64,000 bases of DNA from Saccharospirillum sp965652395. GTDB taxonomy: Bacteria > Pseudomonadota > Gammaproteobacteria > Pseudomonadales > Natronospirillaceae. Position 1 is the first letter of the stretch. Each line of letters begins with the position of its first letter. The notes beneath the pieces are model-generated. The model made no database searches and was not told the origin of the DNA. It was given only the letters and a program-made list of their open reading frames with translations. Location: contig CBFGUW010000006.1 in the NCBI GenBank assembly GCA_965652395.1, positions 1 to 64,000 on the forward strand. The letters are read 5' to 3'. This document shows positions 1 through 6,485 of this stretch, piece after piece. The translations under genes were made by a program, and so were the position numbers.

Positions 1-570
1 TGCACATCGGGGTCGATGCAGTGACAGGTGTGATACACAGCCTCGAAACCACGGCGGCCAATGTCCATGACCTAACCCCGTCAGAAAAACTGCTGCATGG
101 TGGCGAAAAGCATATATTTGCTGATGCGGGATATCAGGGCATGGAGAAAAGACCGGAACATGAAGGCAGATCGGCGAGTTTGGAAATAGCCATGCGCCCT
201 GGGAAGCGCAGTCAACTGAGCAAGGGGTCACCCGAAGAGAAGGCCGAGCGCGCTAAGGCCAGCATTCGCGCAAAGGTCGAACACCCTTTTCGGTTGATTA
301 AATGTGTATTCGGATATGCGAAGGTCCGTTATCGTGGCTTGGCTAAGAATCACAGTCGCCTGACGTTCCTGGCGGCGTTGGTTAATCTCGTCACAATGAA
401 GAAGGCATTGCTGGCATAGAAGTGGTACGCCTGCGATGCGCCGAATTGGCTATGAATTAGTCAATTTGTGCAAGAAGGTGAAGCCAAAGTCGTCAACTTG
501 CGCCTCATCAAGGTGCCGATATCAAAATTGTTAATCTGAACAGCTTTGAAACTCATTGTTCAGAGGCTCC
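1..570 (+). mobile_element. IS5-family insertion sequence, right end (left end outside window)
   Basis: The window opens inside an insertion sequence. It holds the 3' two thirds of a DDE transposase followed by about 150 nt of non-coding sequence. I place the right terminus at the end of CAGAGGCTCC (561-570), because the next four bases are TTAG, which fits the YTAR-type 4-bp target duplication of the IS5 group. The reverse complement of the end (GGAGCCTCTGAAC) looks like a terminal inverted repeat. The left inverted repeat and the matching left TTAG are outside the window, so the boundary is inferred. Confidence 0.65.
3..419 (+). CDS. IS5-family transposase, C-terminal part (5' truncated by window edge)
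   Basis: This is the C-terminal portion of a DDE transposase that cuts and rejoins the ends of its element. The frame is already open at base 3 (HIGVDA...), so the first in-frame GTG at 21 is not the true start. The visible piece has the family landmarks in order: the IGVDA...TTAANVHD block with the first catalytic Asp, FADAGYQG with the second Asp, an AMRPGKR block, and KVEHPFRLIK with the catalytic Glu, then the FGYAKVRYRGLAKN tail typical of the IS5 group. The stop is TAG at 417-419. All visible motifs are intact, so the element may be complete and active to the left. Family assignment is strong; subgroup is inferred. Confidence 0.85.
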   Translation, partial: HIGVDAVTGVIHSLETTAANVHDLTPSEKLLHGGEKHIFADAGYQGMEKRPEHEGRSASLEIAMRPGKRSQLSKGSPEEKAERAKASIRAKVEHPFRLIKCVFGYAKVRYRGLAKNHSRLTFLAALVNLVTMKKALLA

Positions 571-932
571 TTAGGTGTTCTGAACTGGGACGGGTTCCCC
601 ATGCCACTCTGTTAAAAATAGAAGACACAACCCGAATTTGGCTACATGGAGCCTTGGGGTTGTCGACGATCCAAGATAATCAGCTGGATATGCTACAAAA
701 AAGTGGGAATATTCTGGATCATCGACGTTTTTATTGGTGATCCAGGACCATGGAAAAGCCAGGATTATCGTTTGATCTTCCATCGAGAGGCATTGGAATC
801 AGGGTTCCAAGAAGTTAGCATTGAGTGATCGAGCAGAATAGGCTTGGATCATGTGCAACTTTTAAGACGAATAAACTGTTATGCAAGCCAAGCGATCATA
901 AAGTAGACAATACAGACAGGAAGGAGTAACTA
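571..932. other. Intergenic stretch between IS5 end and first cassette gene; no gene recognised
   Basis: About 360 nt between the presumed IS terminus and the DUF262 gene. Short open frames exist on both strands (60-70 codons, one ending in the TTAG junction), but none has a recognisable protein motif or a convincing ribosome binding site. A short inverted pair, GGCTTG (841-846) and CAAGCC, brackets a GTTATGC heptamer near 880. It resembles part of an attC right end but lacks a matching left half, so I do not call it. An AAGGAG just before 933 serves the next gene. Confidence 0.4.
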
Positions 933-2699
933 ATGGCAGATCTTGCCTCGCAACCAACATCTATTCAATCGATATACAGTTGGTACAAGGATAATAAACT
1001 GTTTGTTAATCGTCGGTACCAAAGAAAGCTTGTATGGACGCAAGAAGAAAAACAGAGATTAATTGAGTCTATACTTAAAAAGTACCCCATTCCTGCGATA
1101 TTGATTTCGGAAAGAGATCAGAGTGGTACGTATGAGATAATAGATGGCCTGCAGAGACTTCATGCGATTGTGTCTTTTATAGAGACCTCCTTTCCTACTT
1201 TAGAAGGAGAATATTTTAATCTAGATTATTTTCCAACTGCTAAAAGTAGCGCAGAGGCTGGTAATTTCGAGCAAACTGAATCCCCCGATCTTATTGATCA
1301 AAAGCAAGTAACTACGATACTTGATTACTCATTGGCACTGTCTGTAATGAGAAATGCAACGGAGCAAGAAGTAAACGATGTTTTTGACAGAATTAATACA
1401 TACGGCCATAGGCTGAGCGACCAAGAAAGAAGGCAAGCAGGCATTAAAAATGACTTTTCTGAGACTGTCAGACATATAGCATCTGAAATTAGAGGTGATG
1501 ATTCCTCTGATGTGTTAACACTTAACCTCATGCCCTCCGTAAGCGTTGACCTACCAATGACAAAACATGGTTACGAGGTTCGTGCCGAAGAAGTGTTTTG
1601 GGTTCAGCAAGGTATTTTGAGATCAACTGATCTTAGGGATAGTGAAGACGAGCAGTGTATAGCGGATATTGTGGCATCAATAGTAGGCGGGCAGTTGATC
1701 ACGCGATCAAAAGATGCACTAGATAGAATCTATATTGATGGAAGTGACGAAAATAGAAGAATAATAGATGCCTTAGATGTTTATGGGGTAGACCGAATTT
1801 CTGAAGAGTTTAATTTTTGCATTGATGAAGTTCAAAAAATATGTAACGAAGGAAAAGAGACAAAGTTGAGGGATTTGCTGTTTGCCAAAAGGACAACTAA
1901 CGCATTCCCGTCTGTTTTTGCCACTTTGTTCATGTCGCTGCATGAAGTATTTGTGGTTGATAAAAAGATAATATCAGATTATAAGAAGGCTAAAAGCTCT
2001 TTAGACAATTTGATAAGCAGAATTGAATCGGGCCGAAAAGCTGGATCTCCGGAAGAGCGTAGAAAAAACGTAGATACCGTAAAAGGACTTTTGGCGAGTT
2101 GCCTTGTCGATGCTAAAGGTACGCAGCATATTTATGGGACCCATTCAACCGTAGAGATACAGACCTCTATTCGAAGATCAGAGATAGAGCATCCGTATTA
2201 TGAGTTAAAGCAAGGGCTCTTGAGTCTTTCTGAGAAAAGAGAGCGGGACGACAACGTAATAACTAAGGTAATTAATACTATCTGTGCAATGGCTAACAAT
2301 GGACCTCAGTCTTCAGGGAAAATAATAATTGGGGTCGCAGATAAAGATGCGGATAAGGAAAGAATTAATAAGCTGGATCATATAGAGCCTAAGCCCATCG
2401 GCAAGAGGTATGTTGTAGGTGTGAAAAGAGAGGCTAAAAGCCTTGGAATTTCGGTAGAAAAGTATTTCTCTATTTGGAAAGATGGTATTCGAAATTCTGA
2501 TTTATCATTGGCGCTAAAGGATTCTGTCCTTTCCAATATTGACTACAATGACTTCTTTGGCCTTGGTGTTATCACCATCACGGTGCCGCCGCAAAAGGAA
2601 ATATCATATGTCGGCGACGATACCTATTTTAGGAGCGGTGACGATACATTAAAGGCTGAAAACGCAAAACAAATCGCTTCAATAGCAAAGCGGTTTTAG
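933..2699 (+). CDS. DUF262 domain protein fused to a Schlafen/AlbA_2-like C-terminal domain
   Basis: 588-aa predicted two-domain protein. Residues about 10-190 match the DUF262 (ParB/sulfiredoxin-like) family: an RRYQRKLVW block near residue 27, and DGLQRLHAI at 71-79, which is the family's DGQQR-type nucleotide-binding motif. The last 170 residues look like an AlbA_2/Schlafen-type module: YYELKQG, then a helix leading to GKIIIGVADKD, and a C-terminal YFRSGDDT segment. DUF262 is the N-terminal domain of GmrSD-type restriction enzymes, and both domain types recur in phage-defence genes, so a defence role is a reasonable inference but not shown. The start is fixed by AAGGAG seven bases upstream of ATG. 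Base composition is clearly more AT-rich than the core genes. An attC-like site begins 10 nt after the stop, so this reads as the first visible integron cassette. Confidence 0.75.
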   Translation: MADLASQPTSIQSIYSWYKDNKLFVNRRYQRKLVWTQEEKQRLIESILKKYPIPAILISERDQSGTYEIIDGLQRLHAIVSFIETSFPTLEGEYFNLDYFPTAKSSAEAGNFEQTESPDLIDQKQVTTILDYSLALSVMRNATEQEVNDVFDRINTYGHRLSDQERRQAGIKNDFSETVRHIASEIRGDDSSDVLTLNLMPSVSVDLPMTKHGYEVRAEEVFWVQQGILRSTDLRDSEDEQCIADIVASIVGGQLITRSKDALDRIYIDGSDENRRIIDALDVYGVDRISEEFNFCIDEVQKICNEGKETKLRDLLFAKRTTNAFPSVFATLFMSLHEVFVVDKKIISDYKKAKSSLDNLISRIESGRKAGSPEERRKNVDTVKGLLASCLVDAKGTQHIYGTHSTVEIQTSIRRSEIEHPYYELKQGLLSLSEKRERDDNVITKVINTICAMANNGPQSSGKIIIGVADKDADKERINKLDHIEPKPIGKRYVVGVKREAKSLGISVEKYFSIWKDGIRNSDLSLALKDSVLSNIDYNDFFGLGVITITVPPQKEISYVGDDTYFRSGDDTLKAENAKQIASIAKRF

Positions 2700-2708
2700 A
2701 TTTTTTCT

Positions 2709-2779
2709 GCATAACCAGTGAATCAAGCCGACCGCTTTGCGCTGGCGCTCCAAGCGGCGGCTTATTCAGGGCGTTAAGT
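2709..2779 (+). other. attC-like integron recombination site 1
   Basis: Ends in the heptamer GTTAAGT (2773-2779) after GGC, and begins with a CATAAC-type box. In between, TGAATCAAGCCG (2719-2730) pairs with CGGCTTATTCA (2758-2768) leaving one unpaired C, the extrahelical base expected of a folded attC. An inner stem CCGCTT / AAGCGG follows. It sits 10 nt after one stop codon and 15 nt before the next start, as in cassette arrays. The call rests on manual folding. Confidence 0.75.
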
Positions 2780-2794
2780 GCAAGGGGATAATGG

Positions 2795-3190
2795 ATGAGG
2801 CAATACGAGTACGATGGATCGGTAACGCAACAGAACGACGTAATATGCTATGCGTTTTCTCCTGATTTACTGGAGGCATCTGAGAAGGAGCTAAAGAGTT
2901 TCCTTCAAACTTTGTGCCGCCACTTTCCGAAAACTGAAAACGGCGAAGGTGGGTATAAGCCGATGGAAAACCAGGCTTTGCTCGAAACCTTTAACTCAGC
3001 TCACCGGTACGTCTGCGAACTGATCCGTACTAAACGTGCGCAGAAGCGGCACTGGTGGATCTTCGCGGTATCCTTCGCGACATTGGTAGTGTTGTCGCTG
3101 ACACTTGCACATTCTGTCTATGTGCAAAATTCCGAAGCTGATCAGTCCGGCACAGCACTTAACCAGGCAATGCACGCGACAAGCGCGTGA
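2795..3190 (+). CDS. Small single-pass membrane protein of unknown function (cassette ORF)
   Basis: 131-aa protein that I do not recognise. Residues 1-85 look soluble and mostly helical with several acidic and aromatic positions. A basic stretch (KRAQKRHWW) leads into one hydrophobic segment of about 22 residues (FAVSFATLVVLSLTLAHSVYV), and a short polar tail follows. This suggests an N-in membrane-anchored protein. ATG at 2795 is preferred over the out-of-frame ATG four bases earlier because AAGGGG lies about seven bases upstream. The stop TGA falls inside the downstream attC-like site, so the last residues (near MHATSA) are encoded by the recombination site itself. The next gene in the array also encodes N-terminal membrane segments, so the two might act together; that is only inference from adjacency. 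Confidence 0.6.
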   Translation: MRQYEYDGSVTQQNDVICYAFSPDLLEASEKELKSFLQTLCRHFPKTENGEGGYKPMENQALLETFNSAHRYVCELIRTKRAQKRHWWIFAVSFATLVVLSLTLAHSVYVQNSEADQSGTALNQAMHATSA

Positions 3191-3204
3191 TTGCGGCGTT
3201 ACAC
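3157..3204 (+). other. attC-like integron recombination site 2 (very short, overlaps a stop codon)
   Basis: ACTTAAC (3157-3163) matches the RYYYAAC left box and GTTACAC (3198-3204) is the right box. GCAATGCACGCG (3167-3178) pairs with CGCGTGATTGC (3184-3194) except for one extra G, at the place of the classic extrahelical G. The terminal loop is 5 nt. At 48 nt this is at the small end for attC sites. The TGA of the preceding gene lies in the right arm. Confidence 0.75.
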
Positions 3205-3219
3205 GTAAAGGAGAGATGC

Positions 3220-3798
3220 GTGCCATTTCGGAAGTACCTAACTGAAAGAAACCTATATCTTTTAAGTGGTTTAGTTGTAGTCTGCTGGATGATCTTTGAT
3301 CCCCACTGGGAGCCAGTGGCAGTTTTTGTTGCTACCTGCGCTGTGATCAAGGGAGTCTCTATGGCACAGCAAGCTAAAGAAAAAGAGGAATTTACGAAAG
3401 AGTTTGATTCTTACAATAGTGAAATCAGAAACTCATTAGCCTATTTGGTAGATACGCATCTTGCAGATCAAGATAGGGAAAACCAAGAAGAAAGAATGTC
3501 AAAAATGTGGCAAGAGCACGGACAGGGTAATAATGATGTATTCATCGATTATATAATTCATTCTTTAATGATACATAATTCGGAACGGTGTCAGTTTCAG
3601 GGGTTTAATATTGTGAATACGGGCGGGATGATTGCCGCACAGTTAGTTCAGGAAATTGACCGGTTTCTAGAGAATGCTAAAAAATACGACCTAGAAGATT
3701 ATATTAAAAGCACTAAGTTGTATGATCTGTACAAATGGTTAGTACATCCTCAGTATCTAGAATTTCGCAGGAGAGCATATTGGCCGTTTTACGTGTAA
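3220..3798 (+). CDS. Membrane-anchored protein of unknown function (cassette ORF)
   Basis: 192-aa protein, not recognised. Two hydrophobic segments near the N-terminus (about residues 12-28 and 33-48) form a likely hairpin, followed by a charged, glutamine-rich helical region (AQQAKEKEEFTKEF) that may be coiled coil, and a soluble C-terminal domain of about 110 residues rich in aromatic and Asp/Glu residues. I choose GTG at 3220 because AAAGGAG lies about six bases upstream. The earlier in-frame GTG at 3187 lies inside the attC-like site and has no ribosome binding site. The stop TAA at 3796 is part of the next attC box. AT-rich like the other cassette genes. Transmembrane-plus-cytosolic architecture is common in effector proteins, but no function can be assigned from sequence alone. 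Confidence 0.6.
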   Translation: MPFRKYLTERNLYLLSGLVVVCWMIFDPHWEPVAVFVATCAVIKGVSMAQQAKEKEEFTKEFDSYNSEIRNSLAYLVDTHLADQDRENQEERMSKMWQEHGQGNNDVFIDYIIHSLMIHNSERCQFQGFNIVNTGGMIAAQLVQEIDRFLENAKKYDLEDYIKSTKLYDLYKWLVHPQYLEFRRRAYWPFYV

Positions 3799-3853
3799 CA
3801 ATCGCGTTAATCAGGACGCTCGCAAGCTCGCGCCTATTACGCGGGCGTTAGGT
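3793..3853 (+). other. attC-like integron recombination site 3
   Basis: GTGTAAC on the left and GTTAGGT (3847-3853, preceded by GGC) on the right. CGCGTTAAT (3803-3811) pairs with ATTACGCG (3836-3843) leaving one unpaired T, and an inner GGACGC / GCGCC stem brackets a short loop. The left box overlaps the stop codon of the previous gene and the next start lies 7 nt after the right box. This is the clearest attC of the array. Confidence 0.8.
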
Positions 3854-3859
3854 AGCCAA

Positions 3860-4291
3860 ATGAGAACTACAGGAATGGGGCTTTGGAGTGATTCTTTCGA
3901 AATGCTCGAGGCCGCAAAGGTAATCAAGTCTCACCAACCTAGGCTTATTAGTCCGAAGTACTACTTGCTTGGTCACAGCTTAGAGGTAGGTCTGAAAGGC
4001 TATTTGCTGGCGAAGGGGTACAGTGAAAAGCAATTAAGGAAAATCGGTCACGATTTAGACAAAGTTTTAGAAAACTGCAATGAGCAAAAGATAGGAAATC
4101 ACTTTGTATTTACTGAGCAACAACGTGGGATGGTTGCTCTGCTAAATGAATATTACAGAGCTAAAGAGTTAGAATATAGAGTTACTGGATACAAAACGTT
4201 TCCAGATGATTGTGAATTAATAGAAATGATTGAAGGGCTACTAAATGCTATTAAGCCCTTATGTCGTGAGTCTATCCGCGAAGCAACCTAA
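3860..4291 (+). CDS. HEPN-like domain protein (cassette ORF)
   Basis: 143-aa all-helical protein. The pattern YYLLGHSLEVGLKGYLLAKG (residues about 34-53) followed by LRKIGHDLDKVLENC resembles small HEPN-like proteins with a GHSLELxLKAYL / IGHDL signature, which are frequent on integrons and islands. Classical HEPN RNases carry an RX4-6H catalytic motif. Here the nearest arrangement is R-K-I-G-H (three residues between R and H), so nuclease activity cannot be assumed. No strong Shine-Dalgarno is visible before ATG; the AGGT of the attC right box is 6-7 nt upstream and may serve. The gene fills its cassette almost completely. Toxin or RNA-binding roles are inference from the superfamily. Confidence 0.6.
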   Translation: MRTTGMGLWSDSFEMLEAAKVIKSHQPRLISPKYYLLGHSLEVGLKGYLLAKGYSEKQLRKIGHDLDKVLENCNEQKIGNHFVFTEQQRGMVALLNEYYRAKELEYRVTGYKTFPDDCELIEMIEGLLNAIKPLCRESIREAT

Positions 4292-4378
4292 TAAACCAAG
4301 GTTGTCCTGTCCGCCAAAAACCGCTCCGCAGCGGGCATCGGACTCACTACCGTTCGCCGCAACTTAGGAGCGTTAGCA
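4290..4378 (+). other. attC-like integron recombination site 4
   Basis: Left box AATAAAC overlaps the previous stop, and right box GTTAGCA (4372-4378) is preceded by GC. CCAAGGTTG (4296-4304) pairs imperfectly with CAACTTAGG (4360-4368). Inside, GTCCG (4309-4313) pairs with CGGAC (4339-4343) and CCGCT / AGCGG forms an apical stem. It is longer (89 nt) and less regular than the other sites. Confidence 0.65.
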
Positions 4379-4396
4379 TTCAAAAGGACGAGCAAC

Positions 4397-5557
4397 GTGC
4401 TATTCGAAGAGAAATTACGTACCTACTCAGGGCCGAAAACTTACGATGAACGTGATTTTGACTTCCTCGATCGTTCAAAAAGAAAGGAAGCTGAAAAAGT
4501 CAGGGAGTTTCTCAACTACTGGATTGAGCGATTTCCAGAAGCAGAGCAAAAAGAGCTTGCCTCACGCATCCTGTCTCGGGACTCGAAGGCGTTTGAGTCA
4601 GCCACGTTTGAAATCGTCTTATACGCGATACTTACCAACCTAGGCGCCTCGATAGAGATTCATCCTGATCTTGATAATGGCAGTGAAAAGCATCCGGATT
4701 TTTTGGTTTCTTTCGGTGAAGGGGAGGAATTCTACGTCGAGGCAGTATTAGCATCTGAGCATAGCGAAGCCGAATTAGCGGCAGAAAGAAGAAAGAACGT
4801 GGTACTGGATTCGATTGAACGTATGGAGTCACCAAACTTCTTTTTGAGTATTAATGCAGAAGGAAACCCAGAAACACCACCTTCAGGGAAAACCCTCCGC
4901 CGAGAGCTTTCAGCCTGGCTTGCCAAACTTGATCCAGATGTCGTAGCAAATGCCGTTGATGAGCACGGATTTGAGGCTGTTCCGAAAATGCAATGGCATC
5001 ACGATGGATGGGAAATTGAATTTGAAGCGAATCCAATAAAGCCTGAAAAGCGAGGAATTGGGCAGCGTGTAATTGGAGTGCTTTCGGGTGGGGCACGTTT
5101 TATCAACGAATGGGAGCCAATTCGAGATGCTCTGCGCTCGAAAGGTAATCGATACGGCGAGCTTTCAAAGCCATTAGTGGTAGCTGTAAACGTAGAGGCC
5201 TTTTCTCTCGATAAGATCGATGAAATGCAGGCCTTATACGGCCAAGAGGAATACGTCTTTAGCCGTGATAACCCTGGGGCCCAGCCTGAAATGCGAAGAG
5301 CCGCAAATGGATTATGGAATGGGCCTCATGGCCCCCAATACACTCGAATTAGCGGGACGTGGTTGTTCGGGGGAATGAGCCCCTGGAACATAGTAAGCCG
5401 AAAAAATACCGTTTACTTCAATCCTTGGGCACAACTCGCGGCCCCTGACGAGCTACGAAGGCTAAATCATGCTTCAGCAAACGAAGGGAAAATGGAATGG
5501 GTTGATGGCATTCCTCTAGCAGAATTGCTGGGGCTTGAAAGTTCGTGGCCGGAATAA
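4397..5557 (+). CDS. Hypothetical protein with PD-(D/E)XK-like motif (cassette ORF)
   Basis: 386-aa soluble protein without a name I can give. Residues 60-120 have the spacing of a PD-(D/E)XK nuclease core: a helix ending in ILTNLG, then HPDFLVSFG and, after a short turn, EEFYVEAV. The usual final Lys position is Ala here, so it may be inactive or use a shifted residue. The remaining 250 residues contain several Trp-rich stretches (MQWHHDGWEIEF, GTWLFGGMSPWN) and an acidic C-terminus. Translation likely starts at GTG with AAGGA about nine bases upstream. It is the largest and last gene of the cassette array. A defence or DNA-processing role would fit context but rests on a weak motif. Confidence 0.55.
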   Translation: MLFEEKLRTYSGPKTYDERDFDFLDRSKRKEAEKVREFLNYWIERFPEAEQKELASRILSRDSKAFESATFEIVLYAILTNLGASIEIHPDLDNGSEKHPDFLVSFGEGEEFYVEAVLASEHSEAELAAERRKNVVLDSIERMESPNFFLSINAEGNPETPPSGKTLRRELSAWLAKLDPDVVANAVDEHGFEAVPKMQWHHDGWEIEFEANPIKPEKRGIGQRVIGVLSGGARFINEWEPIRDALRSKGNRYGELSKPLVVAVNVEAFSLDKIDEMQALYGQEEYVFSRDNPGAQPEMRRAANGLWNGPHGPQYTRISGTWLFGGMSPWNIVSRKNTVYFNPWAQLAAPDELRRLNHASANEGKMEWVDGIPLAELLGLESSWPE

Positions 5558-5605
5558 TGCTAACAAGTTGTTCCAGCGGGGTTCCGCTGCGCTTGTGTGT
5601 CATGA
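5558..5605 (+). other. Truncated or degenerate attC-like site at array end
   Basis: TGCTAAC directly after the stop is a good left box, and CAGCGG / CCGCTG forms an apical stem with a GGTT loop. ACAAG on the left matches CTTGT on the right (about 5599-5603). The expected GTTRRRY right box is absent: CTTGTGTGTCATG follows. I read this as a broken site marking the end of the cassette array. Confidence 0.5.
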
Positions 5606-5900
5606 CGAAAGGCCGCTGGCCTTTCTTGCTGTATCAAAGGTGAGGGAAGGCCCCTCGGTTTCGGCAATCAGATGCTGGAACCAAACTACCCTATGCGACT
5701 GGGATTAAGAGTGCCGGTCGTGAGCGATGGGGAAAGGCAGGCAGGGCCTGCCAGTTAAGCTTACAATTTAAAGCCCCGGCTTTGCCGGGGGATATCTACT
5801 TAACTGCCCACTCTATTGGCGTGCCGTATGAGCGATCAAGCTCTATACCGCTCGCTAACAACAGGCAATAACCGCTGAAAATGGCCACTTGGAAGCCCAC
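5606..5900. other. Intergenic stretch after the cassette array; one GC hairpin, no gene
   Basis: About 295 nt with no convincing frame. It contains a compact hairpin CCCCGGC-TTT-GCCGGGG (5774-5790). Read on the minus strand, CTTTAAATT follows it, so it could stop leftward transcription; read on the plus strand there is no T-run. Imperfect repeats of GCGATCAAGC / GAGCGATGGG-type sequence are too short to interpret. Confidence 0.4.
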
Positions 5901-6350
5901 ATGAACTATAAAGTCACACTAAGACCGGCCACCATGGACGATGCGAATATGCTCTTGGAGTGGCGTAACGATCCGGAAACAAGAGAAGCCAGCCACAGCA
6001 TGGTCATGATTCAGAAAAGCGATCACCTATCATGGTTGGCACGCACACTGAGCGATCCTGATCGAAGACTCTATATCGCCGAAGCAAGTGGCGACCCTGT
6101 CGGCACTGTCCGCTCTGACTATAAAGATGGCGTCTGGGAGTTGTCCTGGACCCTTTCTCCCCATGCACGAGGGCGGGGGTTGGCAAAACAGATGGTTGCG
6201 ATTTTGGCCAACCAAATCTCAGAACCCATCCGGGCGGAAGTGAAAGCAGGGAACATCGCCTCAGCCCGAATCGCTGAATATGCAGGTATGGAGTTCGAAC
6301 GGGAGGTGGATGGAGTTTGTTTCTATAAAAGAGCATCGCGTGCTGTATAA
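5901..6350 (+). CDS. GNAT-family N-acetyltransferase
   Basis: 149-aa GNAT acyltransferase. The N-terminal LRPATMDDANMLLEWRNDPETR is the Acetyltransf_3-type opening seen in PseH- and RimJ-like enzymes. The central ELSWTLSPHARGRGLAKQM contains the acetyl-CoA pyrophosphate-binding R/Q-x-x-G-x-G/A segment, and the C-terminal NIASARIAEYAGM is the usual last helix-strand turn. ATG at 5901 with GGAAG five bases upstream is preferred to the in-frame TTG at 5889. The substrate cannot be told. The start closely resembles acetyltransferases acting on amino-sugars, but there are no sugar genes nearby. Confidence 0.8.
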   Translation: MNYKVTLRPATMDDANMLLEWRNDPETREASHSMVMIQKSDHLSWLARTLSDPDRRLYIAEASGDPVGTVRSDYKDGVWELSWTLSPHARGRGLAKQMVAILANQISEPIRAEVKAGNIASARIAEYAGMEFEREVDGVCFYKRASRAV

Positions 6351-6485
6351 AAAAGAAAGGCGTAATTGGTAGAGGGTGACGGAATATTTGGTGGATCGCC
6401 GGGAGTGAGGATTCGAGGCTGTTGTACTACATTATGAACCGCATAAACAACGGCTGCTGGATAGGATCATGAAGAGGAGTGGAAA

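Noticed and set aside
546..828. Small overlapping frames of 60-70 codons beside the IS5 end
   Set aside because: Three competing frames on both strands, no motif, no Shine-Dalgarno; more likely non-coding or decayed sequence.
870..930. An attC site upstream of the DUF262 gene
   Set aside because: GTTATGC is present, but no left box pairs with it and no folded arms can be drawn.
933..5557. Calling the cargo a complete known defence system (for example GmrSD, Zorya, CBASS)
   Set aside because: The partner genes and catalytic motifs needed for those systems are missing; each gene sits in its own cassette.
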